Source: Gottfriedia acidiceleris
Lineage (GTDB): Bacteria; Bacillota; Bacilli; Bacillales; Bacillaceae_G
Direction of reading: 5' to 3'
DNA length: 64,000 nt
Assembly: GCF_023115465.1 (NCBI RefSeq)
Contig: NZ_CP096034.1
Location: 2,418,001-2,482,000 of the forward strand
Under the pieces are notes generated by a model that worked only from the letters and a program-made list of their open reading frames with translations, was not told where the DNA came from and made no database searches. A program made the translations under genes and the position numbers. This document shows, piece after piece, positions 63,928-64,000 of this stretch (position 1 is its first letter; each line of letters starts with the position of its first letter).

Positions 63928-64000
63928 TCTTTATATAAGTTTTCTGATTTGGCGGATCAATTTTTTTTCTTAGATTTTTCACATACGCTTCAACAGCATT
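63893..64000 (-). CDS. OmpR-family response regulator, C-terminal end (cut by window edge)
   Basis: The visible codons read AVEAYVKNLRKKIDPPNQKT then YIKSVRGVGYTIEK-stop, the recognition helix and hairpin of a winged-helix Trans_reg_C domain. The receiver domain lies beyond the right edge. It overlaps the kinase gene start, as is common in two-component operons. Confidence 0.88.
   Translation of the reverse strand, partial: NAVEAYVKNLRKKIDPPNQKTYIKSVRGVGYTIEK

Overview
The window reads as chromosome of a low-G+C, spore-forming Bacillaceae bacterium. AGGAGG-type ribosome sites, CcpA (cre) and Rex operators, a YkvS/DUF2187 protein, a decayed Ger(x)C germination protein and UgtP-, DedA- and YbjQ-type genes all point there. 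The genus cannot be fixed from the sequence alone. Most genes lie on the minus strand. The four large protease genes look visibly richer in G+C than their very A+T-rich surroundings.

Region 1 (17-14148, minus): a nine-gene glycan-use operon behind a perfect cre site. Transcription order is secreted GHL10-type glycosidase, sugar-binding lipoprotein, two ABC permeases, FAD oxidoreductase, GH38 alpha-mannosidase, an unusual ROK kinase/RpiR-SIS regulator fusion, an acetyl-xylan-esterase-type deacetylase and a DUF4127 protein. No ATPase is present, so a shared MsmX-type ATPase is probably used.
Region 2 (14455-18734, minus): a five-gene carbonyl/quinone stress operon (DJ-1/PfpI, quinone-oxidoreductase-like MDR, iron alcohol dehydrogenase, ABM monooxygenase, LysR).
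Region 3 (19-25.5 kb): single housekeeping or accessory genes (VOC, GNAT, methyltransferase, a C-terminally short pyruvate kinase, small membrane proteins). It also holds a compact CcpA-controlled small transcript with a 19-codon ORF (23.8-24.0 kb).
Region 4 (25.6-55.6 kb, minus): four giant secreted subtilases (S8), each with its own promoter and terminator. Three carry a cohesin-like domain and a dockerin in the same chain. Two continue for more than 1000 residues of adhesin-like modules. All four promoters share one architecture: an AATTCCCCAA box 22-23 bp upstream of a TATWAT -10, plus a second copy of the box 148-175 bp further upstream. This looks like one coordinated, possibly undescribed, extracellular proteolytic system. 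Decayed DNA lies between the genes: IS200/IS605 and IS3 remnants, an ADP-ribosylglycohydrolase piece, a GerC piece and a YbjQ tail.
Region 5 (55.7-58.9 kb): an IS3 remnant, the 5' end of a group IIC intron sitting directly behind a terminator, a nonsense-mutated small membrane gene, a perfect Rex operator in front of a 49-residue protein, and an intact IS3 element that appears to split the terminator hairpin of ybjQ.
Region 6 (59.2-64 kb): cell-envelope genes (polysaccharide deacetylase, UgtP/MGDG-synthase-like glycosyltransferase, 4-TM protein, DedA) and a two-component system whose response regulator runs off the right edge.

No rRNA, tRNA or CRISPR array was seen.
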